In this document: positions 26,165-38,425 of the stretch, piece by piece
Layout of the letters: the number at the start of each line of letters is the position of its first letter
Position numbering within the stretch: the first letter of the stretch is position 1
Assembly: GCA_050084515.1 (NCBI GenBank)
Contig: CM114273.1
Span: 39,184,001-39,248,000 of the forward strand
Origin: Blasia pusilla
Taxonomy: Eukaryota; Marchantiophyta; Marchantiopsida; Blasiales
Direction: 5' to 3'
DNA length: 64,000 nucleotides
Program-made: the position numbers and the translations under genes
Notes under the pieces: model-generated
The model's database searches: none
The model's input: only the letters and a program-made list of their open reading frames with translations
What the model was told of the DNA's origin: nothing

Positions 26165-28520
26165 GCTATGTATTATTACATACATTCATCTTCCATGTTT
26201 AATTACATCCACTTTATTATAAAAGAAACCTCAAAAGAGGACAAAGGTTATAACAACTCAAAAGAGGAGTCAAAAAATGCATAAAGAATGCAAAAAGAAA
26301 ATGGCAACAAGCCAACGTAAACACCGGCTCAACGAACTACACGATTGATAGCCTGAAACAAATTTGACAAGAACACGAGTGGTTGGTCAGACGTGAATGG
26401 ACGACGAGGCGAGCGACCCCCACCACCTCCGCACGACGTATTAATGCCAAGGCTTGTGCACATTGTAAGGCCACTGAGATGCATTGCCAAAAAAAAGTAG
26501 TAACTACCGAGAGAGAAGGACTACGGGAAGGGGCAAGGTGATGATTCTCGAGGGAGTGGTGAGCACATGTTTTCAAGAAAGTATCAAAAGATACGTGTAA
26601 ATGACCGAATACTTCCACTGCAAAAGGAATAAATCCATCAGTCGCATGTCTCACAGCATAAATTAACTCCTTGATTCTTGCTGCAGCTTCGGCCGCCAAA
26701 CCTTTCGTATGTGCGGCTCGACACACCAAGTCAGAACGTGTTGGATCAGCAACCACCACATCACCTAGTGTCCGCAATCCATCTCGAGACATCACAAGAT
26801 CCATTCTCCGACGAGAGGTTGCTTGTGTGGTTGAAGATAGGAAGTGGAGTTGCTCTTGCCCAACGGTGTATCCTACAGTACGAGCCACCGATGCTACCGC
26901 CTCTCTAATGATATCATCTGTGGCCATTCGTTCTCCACCATGTGCACATCGGAGAATATGGATACCCTTGGCATCAATGGGATCCCCACATACACAATTC
27001 GACACACGTAAGAGAGAAGGATGGGGAAGTCCAAGACGTAACGGCAAAGCTGTCGAGAATATACTTCAAGAAAGACGAAATGGAAGAATAAGAGGATTTA
27101 CAGTAAGCCACGCCCCCGCTCCGGTACCCGCACATGAACGTAGACGAGCTCAATTAGCGTTAGAGGATGCCGCGGGGAGAATGCTGGAAAAGTTGATTTG
27201 ATGCAGATTTTCGGAGATATGCTCTTGAAGTCGATCAAGCCCTTCCATAATCACTTGTCTGAAAGGGGGTAGAATTGCTTGTGTAGTAAGAGGAAGAAGA
27301 GCTCGTGCAGATCTTAGTTGTTGTTGAAATAACAAGTCCCCCTCCTCTACATGGGCGATATGATCCATCAAGATAGGTGTATCTCCTTGGAGAAACCTTG
27401 AAGCCATAATCGATGCTACCAACGCCCAACTCCCCAAAAAGGCTAGGGGAGCAGATGCGACTGTCGAGGACAGTCCCACCCCTCCAAAAGAAATAGGCAA
27501 GATAGCTTGTCGTGAAGCAAAGACACCATCCTCTCCCTCAAAGGTATTTGGGCCAAGAAGTTGACCAAAAGTTGCCAAGATAGAAGCATCAAAAGAGGCC
27601 AACTGATGTAAGAACCTTGAAGTGGGAGTACAAGTGCAAAGAAGGTAGGAAGGACGTCGTAGAAAACATTGGGAGAGAATCCTATAAGCCACTTGGGGAT
27701 CCCCTAGATGAGGTAACAAATGAAGCCATTCCACATCTTTCAAAAGGGCCTCATCTAAGAACTTTGAGACATAGTCGATGAAGCCAATTGGGACCCCAAG
27801 AACTCCAACCCCTTCAATGTAGATGGGAAAATCATGAGTAGGTGGGGTGAATGTTGAGGGAAGGCATGAAGGAGACCATACTCCACATTTACTAGGTTGG
27901 ACTTTAAGGTTTAAGAAAGAGAGTTGCTCCACGAAATGGGTATAAGCAGGAACCACTTCAGGAGAAGGACCTATAATGTGAGTGTGATCAGCAATAGAAG
28001 GGAAAAGACAAGATGGAAATGCTTGCGCTGATGCTCAAAGGGCACGAAAATGGGCAATGGCAAAGAGTGGGCCCCCCATGGGATCACCTTGACGTGTGCC
28101 ACAAGCCAATTGTAGAATACTATATTCTCCATAAATAGCATGATGGGAATAGATAATGGGCGTATCATAGGCATAGAAGGAGCCAACAAATGGAATGAGG
28201 CTCGCAAGTTGTCCTCCTTATATAGAGAGACAAAGCCACTTGCTGAATCTCCTGGGATAAAGCAATCGCGGAGATGCTCAAAAACCATCCCTGATAGCCC
28301 ACTTGATGATAAGCGAGGAGTATGCAGAAAATCCCTTGTGAAAAGCTCCAAGTCAAGATCCGTTGTATGGTCTTCCACAAAAGATGGAGCATCGCTACTT
28401 GAAGGAGGATGAAGAGCTTCTAAGAGAGCCACTATTTTCGCACTTGGAACCGCCGGAGAAAGAGGACCCAATGGTCGAGCTGCACGTGAGAACTCACCAA
28501 CCTGCCCCAAAAGTAGACTT
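26165..28520 (-). mobile_element. Non-LTR retrotransposon (LINE) with restriction-like endonuclease, 5' truncated
   Basis: Read right to left. At 28,510-28,170 is the start of the reverse transcriptase (SSSGLSGMVFEHLRDCF). About 28,110-27,960, in another frame, has CGTRQGDPMGGPLFAIAHF, then ADHTHIIGPSPE. The last should be the catalytic ADD box, so the second Asp is lost. 27,956-27,150 is the thumb and linker. At 27,047-26,337 is the C-terminal zinc knuckle (CVCGD..., HILRC) and the nuclease core (RRRMDLV, then LGDVVVADPTR), followed by FIPFAVEVFGHLH. The 3' UTR is about 170 bp. Two frameshifts and stops near 27,070-27,150 mean it is dead. The nuclease marks the R2/CRE-like side of non-LTR elements, not the L1 type usual in flowering plants. 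Confidence 0.85.
26337..27047 (-). pseudogene. Reverse-transcriptase C-terminus: zinc knuckle plus restriction-like endonuclease
   Basis: 236-residue open frame, the best-kept part of the element. The Cys-Cys-His-Cys cluster is near residues 18-35 (CVCGDPIDAKGIHILRC). The nuclease signature follows: R/K-rich DLV at about 80, DVVVADPT at about 97, then an Ala-rich helix (AAEAAARIKELIY). The frame ends just before the 3' UTR, as expected for the last domain of pol. Confidence 0.8.
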
Positions 28521-29997
28521 CATCGAAGGTGTTGTTGTATTGAAGGCCTCCCATGATTGGCATGTTAAGTGGGATGAGCCACAGCTAAGGCCTCTACTCG
28601 AAGTACATGCTCATTCAATGACCGCTATGAGGGAATGAGTTCATAATGTTGGGCCCAGCCCATATCAAAAGATCCAGAAAAGCAAGAGGAATCCCTTAAA
28701 CCGATGGTAACCCGGTATCACTCTATAAGGAGAGCGCTATGTTTGAAATTGCGTATAGGAATCTATGAGCACATTTAGGAGAGAAGGAGGTCCAAAGATC
28801 CCAAGAACTTTGGAAAACTCAATCTTAAGTGGAAAAAAGAAGAACCCAAAGTTTAAGCTTGAGAAGATGAACACATTGGGCCTTAGATTGAAAAAGATTG
28901 GATCACCATGGAAATAGTTACAAGCAAAATTCTATAAGTCCCTCCATCTCCTCTGCCATAGTCCTCCTCTTCCATGTTCTCCATGCAAAACTCTTCACAC
29001 ACTACAAATTCGTGTGAGCACTCCGGAATCTATGTCGCATAAATCCATAATCAAGTGTCATTTCCCGGTACCTTCGAGTTATTCGTGATTGATGCCCCAA
29101 ACATAACCGATTAAGAGGTTCCAAGAAAATAAACACCACCACTAGGTTTGACTCGGTGCCACCACTAGGTTTGACGAGTGTTGTTTTGTCATCAAAATGA
29201 ACGTCCGGAAGCATTTTTTGTGTTTTTTCAAGTGGAAAAACTGGAAGACCCCAACACCCTCGCCACACTCACAAAAGGGCTCACCAAAAATTATAACTTG
29301 CAGAAAGAGTCACTTCCCGAGTAACTTATCTCAAGCCATGGCACTCGCAAGGGAATCGAAATCGGGAAATCTTTACTCTTTGCCAAAATACTTTTGGGTT
29401 TTTTTTGGTCTTCTCTCTATTAAGTGAGATGGCCAAGGTACTTTGAGGGTAAGCAAAAAGTTTAAGGTCATGAATTATCAATCAAATTATAATATCCTAG
29501 ACATCGTAAATCCTCTTACAACATCCTTGACATTGTAAAATATATTTCCCAGGTCATTGACAGCATGGGAAATTCGGGGAAAGATACCCTAATGTTGTAA
29601 CACCAAGGGTAACTCCACTTTGATTGCGAATCAAATAGAGTCGGGTACCTCTTCGGGACTAGATTGGATGAGGATTTTTTTTTTTCTTGTAACTTGCCGG
29701 ATTCAAGATGGAAGACGTACATCACTTGTCTTGATCTAATAAGATTGGCTCCACATGCATGTGTTCTTGTGTCTTTCATCTTTACTGCTTATTGGAGTAT
29801 GCATCTTGATCTTTGAAGTGCGGCTCCCAAATCCCATAACCGGATAATTTCTACGAGTCCTTTGGGAGGCAAAGGAAGATCCATAGTGGAGGTGTATAGG
29901 GAAATATGGAGGATCCGAATTCACCCGACTACATACAACATGAGATCCCAACATTTGATGGACTATTGAAAGCTTAAGGACTTGCTAGTTCGTAAGA
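28521..29997. other. No gene recognised
   Basis: Mixed sequence upstream of the truncated non-LTR element. A short direct repeat (CCACCACTAGGTTTGAC) occurs twice at about 29,135-29,175. No domain seen on either strand. Confidence 0.45.
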
Positions 29998-30105
29998 CTT
30001 TCTTCTCTTTGTTAAACCTCTTGGCATAAGGCGCCGGAGTTATGGTCTTTCTTGCCTTGTGAGTAACCTCTCATTAGGAGATTGGGTTTGGTTTTACATG
30101 AGAGA
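29998..30105 (+). repeat. R1 fragment, copy 4
   Basis: Short piece of R1 with TTCTCTTTGTTAAACCTC, GGCATAAGGCGCCGGAG, CTTGCCTTGTGAGTAACC and TCATTAGGAGATTGGG. The match stops on both sides. Confidence 0.6.
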
Positions 30106-31978
30106 GAGATGTAGTTGTGTGCACATTGTGAGACTCAGACGTTTGAAAGATCTTGATTTACAAAGAGAGTATGAGTTATTGAAAGCTCTACAATGCAGGA
30201 ACTCATTGTTTTCTCTTGCTATGATTTCAGGTTGGGGACCATGTTCTCTACTTGATGGCTTATGGGAGTGCTCATGGGAGTAAGAGCCATCCATTTTTTT
30301 TGCAGTTTTTTCATACGGGAGATCAAGTGGCGCACAGAAGCGCAACCCAAATTGAGATAGGAATTGAGTATGGGGGCGAGGGGGTCCATGCTAGTGCTCT
30401 CAAGAGCATCCTTTAGCTTGCTAGTTTGTGTTTGTATAGGTTTTCGCTTTTTTGTGGGAGAAATAACCGCGGAAGGGTTGCACCAAACTTTTCATACGAG
30501 AGGAGGGCGTGCACTGCAGGACAGTTGCCTCCAATTTCTGATGGAAGATTGAATGAGGAAACCAATTTGTCGATGGCATAGATAAAAAAAATTTGCATGT
30601 TGTCAAATAAATGGTGCAAAATTTGGACATCTGAGCAAGAAGTTGTGACCATTTTCTGTGGGTTGCCATAGCCAACTTGTAAAGGAAGGAGCACTTTCAA
30701 AAAAACTGGTAAAATTCTTAGTTGAGAGGTAGAAAATAAAGTAAAAATGATTTTATCCATTATGCATAGGATACTTATTTGAGGGTAAAGTCAAATGAAA
30801 AATTTATTTAGTGAATGTTGACGCAAGATTAATTGGGCTTAGTAGAGTATCAAACAAATGTGAGATAAATTTGAATGAGTTAACCCTTGGTTTAAAGGGT
30901 TAGTGGAGTGGGAAAAAAAAGGTATTTACTTTTGAAAAAGGTTAAAATAGAGCCATGTTTATCCATAGTGACATGACATAATTACTATTGACCTTCACCG
31001 AGTATTTATCGTTCAACCATCATCGTCTATTTGACAACCATCAATTATCACTTATCGCTACTTAGTTGTCATCGACAAAAGAGGTCGAGTGTTGAGGTAT
31101 GGTATGCCGTGCGTACGTAGTGATTAGTAGCTGCTTGATGATGATCAAGTACTGTGTTGTGATGCCTATAGTTGCAACACGCCGCCGATTTCCCTGCCGT
31201 CACGCTCATGGCCGCACCTCACCGTCTCGATCATGGAGCTGCATTAGCACTAAGGAGCAAGGTGTGTATTGTTGATAGAGCAAGGGATGCCACTGCTTAT
31301 CGCATCCCATCATCAAATATTGTGCCATTTGTAGCCATGTCGTGCCGCCAGTGCCTCACAACATCATTTTATCAACACCGCACATCGAGTAGGTTTGAGT
31401 ATCGTCGCCGTGGAGAGAGTACGACTTGCTTGTGGAGGAGTTATTTTTATGATCAAGTTGGGGTTGAGGTTTAGAGTTTCTTAGGAGCAACAAAAAATTA
31501 TTTTCATGTCACCCATTTTGGTCTTTTGCCCTATACGTGTGAGGGAATTCTGGATATTGGATAGTTATTTGGGATATTAGGTTTTGTGCGGATGTTGAGA
31601 AAATCATTGATATACGTGGTTAGGGGACATAGATCTGTCTAGGATGTCAAGAGTTTTGGGTATGCTCTATCAATGAGACGATAGAATAATAGTCAATTTA
31701 TCGTACCACGCCACTTATTTTCGTATAATACACGTCTGAGTGGGAGCGAGTGTAGATTGAGTGCCATATGTTTAGGTTGAGTGATTGAGGGATTACTCGC
31801 GAGAGTGAAAGTGATCGTGTGAGAGGGACATGAGGGTCATCATAGCATCCTTTCGAGACTTTGAGAGGCGAGGTGGTGTGTCTGAGTGTAGATCTAGAGA
31901 TCTTACGCGGAGTAGCTCAAGGTTTTGAGGATTTCCACGTGAGGGACTGCCTCGACCTTCATATGTGTCATCCTCAAA
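30106..31978. other. No gene recognised; possible 3' part of an older LTR element
   Basis: No domain could be read. The right edge ends in a purine-rich tract (CAAGGGGAGGA) directly before an LTR-like TG, so some of this may be the decayed 3' end of an element. Confidence 0.4.
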
Positions 31979-31990
31979 CCAAGGGGAGGA

Positions 31991-32192
31991 TGTAGGGGAT
32001 TTTTGTAGTGCACCACTGCATATAGTGAGTGGTCGTACCTTTTAGGCGTACAAGATAGATAACCGGAGTAGAGGACCGAGTAGGTCTTTGGGAGCTATGG
32101 ATACCATAGAGTTACACGACTTTATTGGTGAGTTTAGGAGTTGGTGTGACTCACAAAGGGCGAATAACTCCTGAGAGTTTAGCCCTTTCACA
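31991..32192 (+). repeat. LTR of element D
   Basis: About 202 bp from TGTAGGGGATTTTTG to CCCTTTCACA. A polypurine tract (AAGGGGAGGA, 31,981-31,990) lies directly upstream and a primer-binding-like site directly downstream. An LTR with a 3' signal on one side and a 5' signal on the other suggests a junction between tandem elements. No second copy was found. Confidence 0.55.
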
Positions 32193-32200
32193 ACATGGGA

Positions 32201-32220
32201 TGTTATAGAGTCTAGAGCCC
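32201..32220 (+). promoter_or_regulatory. Primer-binding-site-like sequence of element D
   Basis: TGTTATAGAGTCTAGAGCCC resembles the plant initiator-tRNA-Met binding site (TGGTATCAGAGC) with substitutions, about 8 bp after the LTR end. An ATG opening a 28-codon frame follows at 32,221. Confidence 0.5.
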
Positions 32221-32439
32221 ATGGATGATTACAATGAGTTTTCCCATAAGTACAAACCCAAGATTAGGGCCCAAAGACTCTTTTATGACCCACATTACGT
32301 GTCATAGACTAAGCCATTTTGAGATGAGGGGGAGGAGCTAGGGGAGGCTACTTCCTGTACCATTAGTAAGTCGGACTAGGGTAGTTCCATCAAATGGATG
32401 GGGAGTTGGATTGAGGGCCAAAATGAAGGGCACGACTAT

Positions 32440-32985
32440 CTTTTCCCCAAAGTTAGGGGGAGGATAGAGATCCCCATAAGTACTAATAAGGGTGAGTGTC
32501 TCCAAGGATTATTGGGACCCAAATCCCAATTTGGGTACCAAAGAGCGGCTCAAAGGCACGGGATGGAATCAGAGTTTGACGTTAGGACTCGAAACCCAAA
32601 CCTTATCCAAGGAACTCAAGGGAGTGGATTTCGAAAGCCACACTTAGATTCCAACCCGCCACTCATTTTAGTGAGTCTCGGTTAGGGATTCATTGGAGAT
32701 CCATTGTATAGTTAGGACCGCCGCTTGAACCGACCAAAAATTCTGTCCCAAGTCTTGAGAGATCGACTTGCTTGTGTTGTAAGCGAGAAACTAAGACGTT
32801 AGAGCTTGATGAGAGGCCAAGTCAAGAACTCGAAGAGTAAGAGTGTTGATTGACCTAGGTACGACTAATGTGAGTGCGTGTTTGGGTGCAAATCAACATT
32901 GAGAGTATGTCCTACTAAACGCACGCTTTTGCAACACTAAAGATTTGCGTTCAAGGAGAGTAGACGCGCGACAACCAATGTAGAA
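32440..32985 (+). repeat. Dispersed repeat, copy 1 (element D leader)
   Basis: Shared with 36,845-37,390 over about 550 bp in the same orientation, with landmarks GGAGTGG, AAGCCACAC, GGTTAGGGA, TCTGTCCCAAGTCTT, GCTTGATGAGAGGCC and GTTCAAGGAGAG. Confidence 0.8.
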
Positions 32986-34661
32986 ATGTGGATTTCAAGA
33001 AAGGAGTATGGCACCATGAGCTCAAGGGGATTATTTTGAGCATGTGTCACAGGGATCCATATCATTATATAGAGCGCAGCAGCAGCCGCCAAGATCGAGT
33101 TATTTGTTGGGCATGTGGTAGAGCCCATCGCCAACAGGATTGTACCCGTAAGGATGGTAGACGCGTGCCTCAGCTTGGAGGTGGAGATGACCGTTTTTAG
33201 TGGTATAATCATTCATGCGTGAGGTGCTTTAGCTTACACCTTGGGTTAGATCTGGACCGAGTGCCAAAGAGGTCACTAGAGCGGTTGGCGGTCCGGGTGG
33301 GCCTAGAGATTGCGCGTGCAGCAATTGGTTCTCTAGGGGGATATGAATTTGGATTTGCTTGTGGGGTGATGGATATGTCTGTGGACGAGATAGAATTCCA
33401 CCTTCTACATGAGTTGAGGGGAACTCAAGGTGTGAGGTTGGGATGGCTGCTTAGATAGAACAGCTACAGCAGCAGATTGCCACTATGGTATTGATATTGA
33501 ATTGGTAGCATCGATATCATATGGAGGGAGAAACCTGAGATTTGGAGGATTGTGGTTGGATGTGTGGGGCTGCATAGATGGAGGTAACCGTTGTTGTTAC
33601 ACGTGGAGGAGCTATTGAGTTAGACCCATAGAGGGGCGAGTCCAAGAAGTATATCAGGCTTCCCCAAGTGTTTACGTTATTTGAGGCAGTGAGCATCCCA
33701 TTGATGGGTCGTGATCAAATTTCTTGTAGAGTGGATGTTGTTGGTTTAGAGGTACCATGGAAAATTGGAGAAGTGAGTGCAACAAATTCTATTGAAGATG
33801 CTCAAGTGGAGTTTGTATAGCGTACATTCCTGGGGGTGGCCACTCCTATGTATCACGCCCCATGGTTTTCCGCTTCTGATGTTACGGCTTTGGGAGTATG
33901 CCCGCCAAGGTTTTCGGGCAGGTCGCTACGCTATGTGAGCATGAATATGGTATCATTGCCTCATGTTCAAAGGTGGTTGCAAAGGAGGTGGTAGAACTTC
34001 CCGTAGAGCCTACACTTGAGCAGTCCACCTCAAATTCATGGCAGGTTACATTTGGTAGGATGGTGGAGATGTCCGCTAAACCCACGATAGTGGTGCCATG
34101 GTTTCTCTAGGTGTTGTCTTCCATTTGGTGAGTCTAGAAGGTAGAATATTTTTTTCATAGCGTGTCTTGTTGGATTCGGGAGCGCAATCCTTGATGTTGG
34201 GGAAGGCGGCATTTACAAGATTGGGCCTAATAAGGGCTGATGTGAAGCGTTATCCATTCAAGATACAAATGTCCTTGGATGGAGCAAATATGACATAGTT
34301 TATTATCCAACATGAGGTTGTGGTGAGGATCCGACCAAGACATCCATGAGATGAGTCTATGGTGCGAGCCAAGGCAATAGTGATCGATGTCAAGTCCTAC
34401 GACATCTTGGTTAAACGAGCAATGTTGAACCCGATGGGGTTTTCCCTCGATTAGTGGGAGGAGTTAACGCCCTATATGCAAAGATGGCAGTCAAGTCATG
34501 GGCGACTTAGCTCGCTACTCGTTCAACTCATGAGTGGAGTGATTGAGCAACGGCCAGAAGAGATGGCGATTCTACCAGCATTTAGTAGCGCCATGACGTA
34601 GGCACAGGATTTCAGTGAGGATTATGTCCATGCACAGGACAGAACCCTAACTGACATCCCT

Positions 34662-35135
34662 ATGGAGAGGAGTGTTATGATAGAAACATCACTCTATGGA
34701 GGAGAGGTGCCTTTGTGGGGCTCAGGTGATGAGCTTCAACGCTTAGTTGATGAACACGTGAAAATGGCATGGAGTGAGGCATTTGAATTAGAGCGTGATA
34801 GGTTAGAGAAACTTGAGGAAGCCGAGAGTGCTACGATGTCACTCTTAGACACCATACCCATTGTGTGGCGCATCCCAAAGGAGGGTATTTGAGTGTTTGA
34901 TCTCTTTGGAGGGATCAACTCTAGGTTGGTTGTTATTTTAACTTTAGGCTTCAGCCCGCCTTGTGATCCTAATGCGAGCTACAAAATTGGTGCGGATTGC
35001 CGAGCCTGGGTTTATGTTACGGACAAGGAGGGCTTGAGTGCGGGCCGCAAGTACCCTGGCCCACATAGACATGTCTATCCTAAGGACGGTCGTGAGTCTG
35101 CAAACAGTGATTTTGTTCATGTACAAGCTTACTAT
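34662..35135 (+). pseudogene. Cytosine-5 DNA methyltransferase-like N-terminal fragment in element D
   Basis: Two adjoining frames in one phase, divided by a single TGA at about 34,889. The first is an acidic, probably helical linker (AFELERDRLEKLEEAESAT). The second opens with VFDLFGGINSRLVVILTLGF, the shape of motif I (hydrophobic-DLF-G-G, then a helix ending in GF/GL), and later has WVYVTDKE, the shape of motif II. The PC motif (IV) and all later motifs are missing, so there is no catalytic core. An alternative is chance resemblance of a short segment; position after the protease and the open frame argue against it. Confidence 0.5.
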
Positions 35136-36844
35136 CTACAACTGCATGATCAAAGAATGATCAATAGAAACTTGAGTCAATAACACACATTTATTACTGT
35201 AAATGAATCCAATAATTCAAATTCCCAACTCACATTCTAACTTGAACTTGGAGTTACACACATCTCTTAAGCTCTCATATGAAAAAATAGAAGTAAATTA
35301 CAAACATCACTAATATTTGGAATTGACGTGAGTAGTCGTTATTTCTTTATTCTTCTACCTTCCCCCACTTGACTTAGGCTCGCTATCATTTCCTTCACTC
35401 CCAACATCAAAATGCACCTTGGATTTCAACTTCTTCGAGATTCTTTTCTTGTAGAATCTCTTGGGTCCTTCTCTTCTTTTGTGCCCCTACATACCAAAAA
35501 AAATCCAAATATACTCATACATCACATAAATCTCTTTCTTCAACCATCCCATTATGCACCATTCTGTCTCAAAGTTCTAAACTTTTTTTACTGCAATAAA
35601 GAAATTACTCACCTCACATACAAGATATTTTCCACAACTATAGGATCCGAATTGAAAAAAACAGAAAGAAGCATACATCAACAAGAACCTTAAACTTGAC
35701 AAATTGTTTGTAAGAGAGCATGCAGAAGAAAATATACCTTTACGGTTGGAGGTTACCTCTCCAGTTGGCTTGATCATGGGGGTATCTCCTAATTTTCTCC
35801 TTTCCTATACAGAAATATTAAAGGGTATCAGATTTTGTAGGATCAAAATAAATTATGAATTATAGTAGAATGAGCAAGCCACAATATTCTCATTTGTGAG
35901 TAGGTACTAAGCTTAGGATTTAAGCTTTTTTTTCTACTAGGTGTGTCCTCTCCATCACTTGAGCAGCCACTCTATGGATCTTTATAAGTAGGCATAGAGT
36001 CCCTCTTTCTTGCATGTCCAATCCAATCATTATGAAATCACTTCAAATTATCAAACTTACCATATCACAAGTTATCCATGTAGAAAGGTAAAAAAAATCC
36101 TTCATACCCACGTATCTATCCTACATACCTTTTGGTGATACAAGAATTGAAGGAGTTGTCACAATGCGCACTCCTACACAAATTTTAATCTAGATTTATT
36201 TGTTTCTCAAAATTCCCTAGAGCACATTCTGGTTGTAAATATTAAGATATCCTCAATTGTAAGCTATATTTTGAAAGCCTCGTGATTAGGAAATTTTAGG
36301 AAATAACTTGGCAAATTGAGCTTGCCTCTCCGCCCAACTTGTTGGAGGGAGCACATATCTTTTGGTTCCTTGTGATAATATGGCAAGAAAGAAATATACT
36401 TAGTCCATCTAAAGTAACTAACCTATTTCAATAACTAAGGTATTAAGCAAGACTTGACTTAATTAACTCAATGATAACACAAACCATCTACTTACCACAT
36501 TAATATTGTACATGGGCCCCCCTTGTGCATGGCCTCTCCATCACTTGGCCGCCACTTAGTGGATTTATAATTTTTATGAGTACCTTTCTCCTTCCTAATA
36601 CACTCACATCAACAGACATTATTGATAAATCAATCATATTGCCAAATCGATGCAATCCTACAATAAAGTAACAAAAAAAAATTACCTTCAAGCACCTGAG
36701 ACTCTGTAGTATATGGTGTACAATGGGCATTGGAAGCTTCTATCCCTACTATCGTCCATGCAAGATCTGCCACTATTTGGACTAGATTTGCAATCTGTCC
36801 ACTTGATTCTATTGGAGTGGAACTTAACTCATGAGTCTTTTCCT
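35136..36844. other. AT-rich; exon-like pieces on minus, gene not identified
   Basis: On minus, AG-bounded open pieces alternate with T-rich, intron-like DNA. Examples are about 35,812-35,744 (ending GTNRK-like before GTATAT) and about 35,493-35,365 (Lys/Arg-rich, KRFYKKRISKKLKSK, then SEGNDSEPKSSGGR). A segment with TGATGGAGAGG (plus: CCTCTCCATCA) occurs twice, at about 35,947-36,010 and 36,528-36,595. Looks like a decayed spliced gene; no family recognised. Confidence 0.35.
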
Positions 36845-37390
36845 AAAGTTAGGAGGACCCCTGTGATCCCCAGAAGTACTAGTAAGGGGGAGTCTTTCCA
36901 AGAAGTCTTAGAACATGAATCTCACTTTGAGCACCAAACGGCGTCTCAAGGGCACCGGATGGAACAGGAGTTTGGCGTTAGAACTCGGAACCCAAAGCTG
37001 ATCCAAAGGAGTGGACTTTGTAAGCCACACATGGATTCCATCGCGAAATTCATGTTTATGACTCACGGTTAGGGACGCATTGGACCTCCATTGGAGAGTT
37101 CGAACCGCCAGACACGAAACGCCGTTTGAGGTTCCTGAACCGGCCAGAAAGTCTGTCCCAAGTCTTTTGAGACTTGCCTGTGTTGTAAACCGCGAAACTA
37201 GGAAGGTTGAGCTTAATGAGAGGCCGAGTCGAGAACTCGGCAAGTAAGAACCGTTGATTGATCCAGACCCAACTAACGTGAGTGTGTGTTTGGATGCAGA
37301 TTAGCGTTAAAAGCGTGATCTACTGAACGCACACTTCCGCAACAACAAAGATTAACGTTCAAGGAGAGAAGGCGCATGACAAAACTGGTT
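36845..37390 (+). repeat. Dispersed repeat, copy 2
   Basis: Second copy of the element D leader segment, from AAAGTTAGGAGGACC to AAGGAGAGAAGGCGCATGAC. It has neither the LTR nor the gag start, so it is a fragment of another copy. Confidence 0.8.
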
Positions 37391-38425
37391 TATTTGGCTT
37401 ATTTATCGTGTTTCTCCATGAAGTTTTATGGATGGGGATTTGAAATTGGAAGGTAATTAGGAGTTGGAAGATAAGAGTTAAATTACTTTCAAAATAGAAA
37501 TTTCAATTTCATTGATTCCTACTATTATAGGCACTTGCTAAGCTTGAAGACTTATTAATGTAAGCCAATTATGAATGTTGTTCATGAAACGTCTCTAAGT
37601 TTTCTATAGGGTTATGCTTGGGTAAAATGGAAAGTACAATGATGGAAATGTGCTTTTGATTAAAAAAAAAGTTATAATTTTATTTTTAGATTTAGGTTTT
37701 TTTTTTCATTTTATAAGATTTTAAATTTATATTTAATAAGGAGATATAATTCCTCATTTTAAATAATTATCATTATCCATGAAGTCTATTCTTAAATTCA
37801 TCCAATGGGCCTATACAACATTGAAAAAGTAGGACAAGGGGAAGAGTTTTATCCTAAAAATATTTTTAATTATTTCTAAATAAAAATTTATGGAAGAAAA
37901 TAATTAATTTCATATTCATGGAATAAATAATAAAAGAAAATAGGAGAGTGTGTCCAAACAAGAAATCTGAAAAAATGAGAAAAAAAATTTTATCTGCAAT
38001 CTTAAATTAAAACTGTGATTGGGAAATGTCCTTAAAAAACTACTTCCATATTTTTTAGAAAAATCTAATAGTCAGTTGCATAATTAATTCTATTCTTATT
38101 TTTATGGTCTCTTTTGCGTAAATTTTTACTGAAAATTATTTAAAATTTTAAGCAATATGAAAGAAATTCTTTCTAATTTCCTATTTTTTTATTTAATTTC
38201 TTTTACTTTTTAAAGGTCCATCCGAAGGGCATAGTTAATTTCTAACTAGTATTTAATAGGTTCTAACCTTATAAAGCCCTTATCAAATTTTTTGTCTTCT
38301 ATGTCTGAAAGAGTGACAAAAAAATTCCATTTCAAATTTTCATTTGTTGGAAATAATATTAGTCAATACTGATATGCTGCTTCTTCTTGTATTATCTCAT
38401 AATATTATTTCAAATATATTAATAT
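37391..38425. other. AT-rich flank of the satellite array
   Basis: Very AT-rich, with no gene or clear repeat. The 180-bp satellite begins at about 38,426. Confidence 0.5.

Larger units (their letters stand above)
32193..35135 (+). mobile_element. Ty3/gypsy-like element D: gag and protease, then a methyltransferase-like start; truncated
   Basis: Decayed frames in order: a gag start at 32,221 (MDDYNEFSHKYKPKIRAQRL); a leader segment that recurs at 36,845-37,390; a zinc knuckle at 33,105-33,143 (CWACGRAHRQQDC); an aspartic protease active site at 34,163-34,190 (VLLDSGAQS); a charged linker at 34,662-34,890; then VFDLFGGINSRL at 34,892-34,927 and RAWVYVTDKEG at about 35,002. The last two fit motifs I and II of cytosine-5 DNA methyltransferases. 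Similarity stops near 35,135, and reverse transcriptase, RNase H and integrase are absent. Many stops; not functional. Assignment to the A/B/C family is not shown. Confidence 0.65.

Noticed and set aside
26671-27201. 176-codon plus-strand frame across the LINE
   Set aside because: Antisense shadow of the endonuclease frame.
31172-31474. 100-codon plus frame before element D's LTR
   Set aside because: No recognisable domain; probably decayed repeat DNA.
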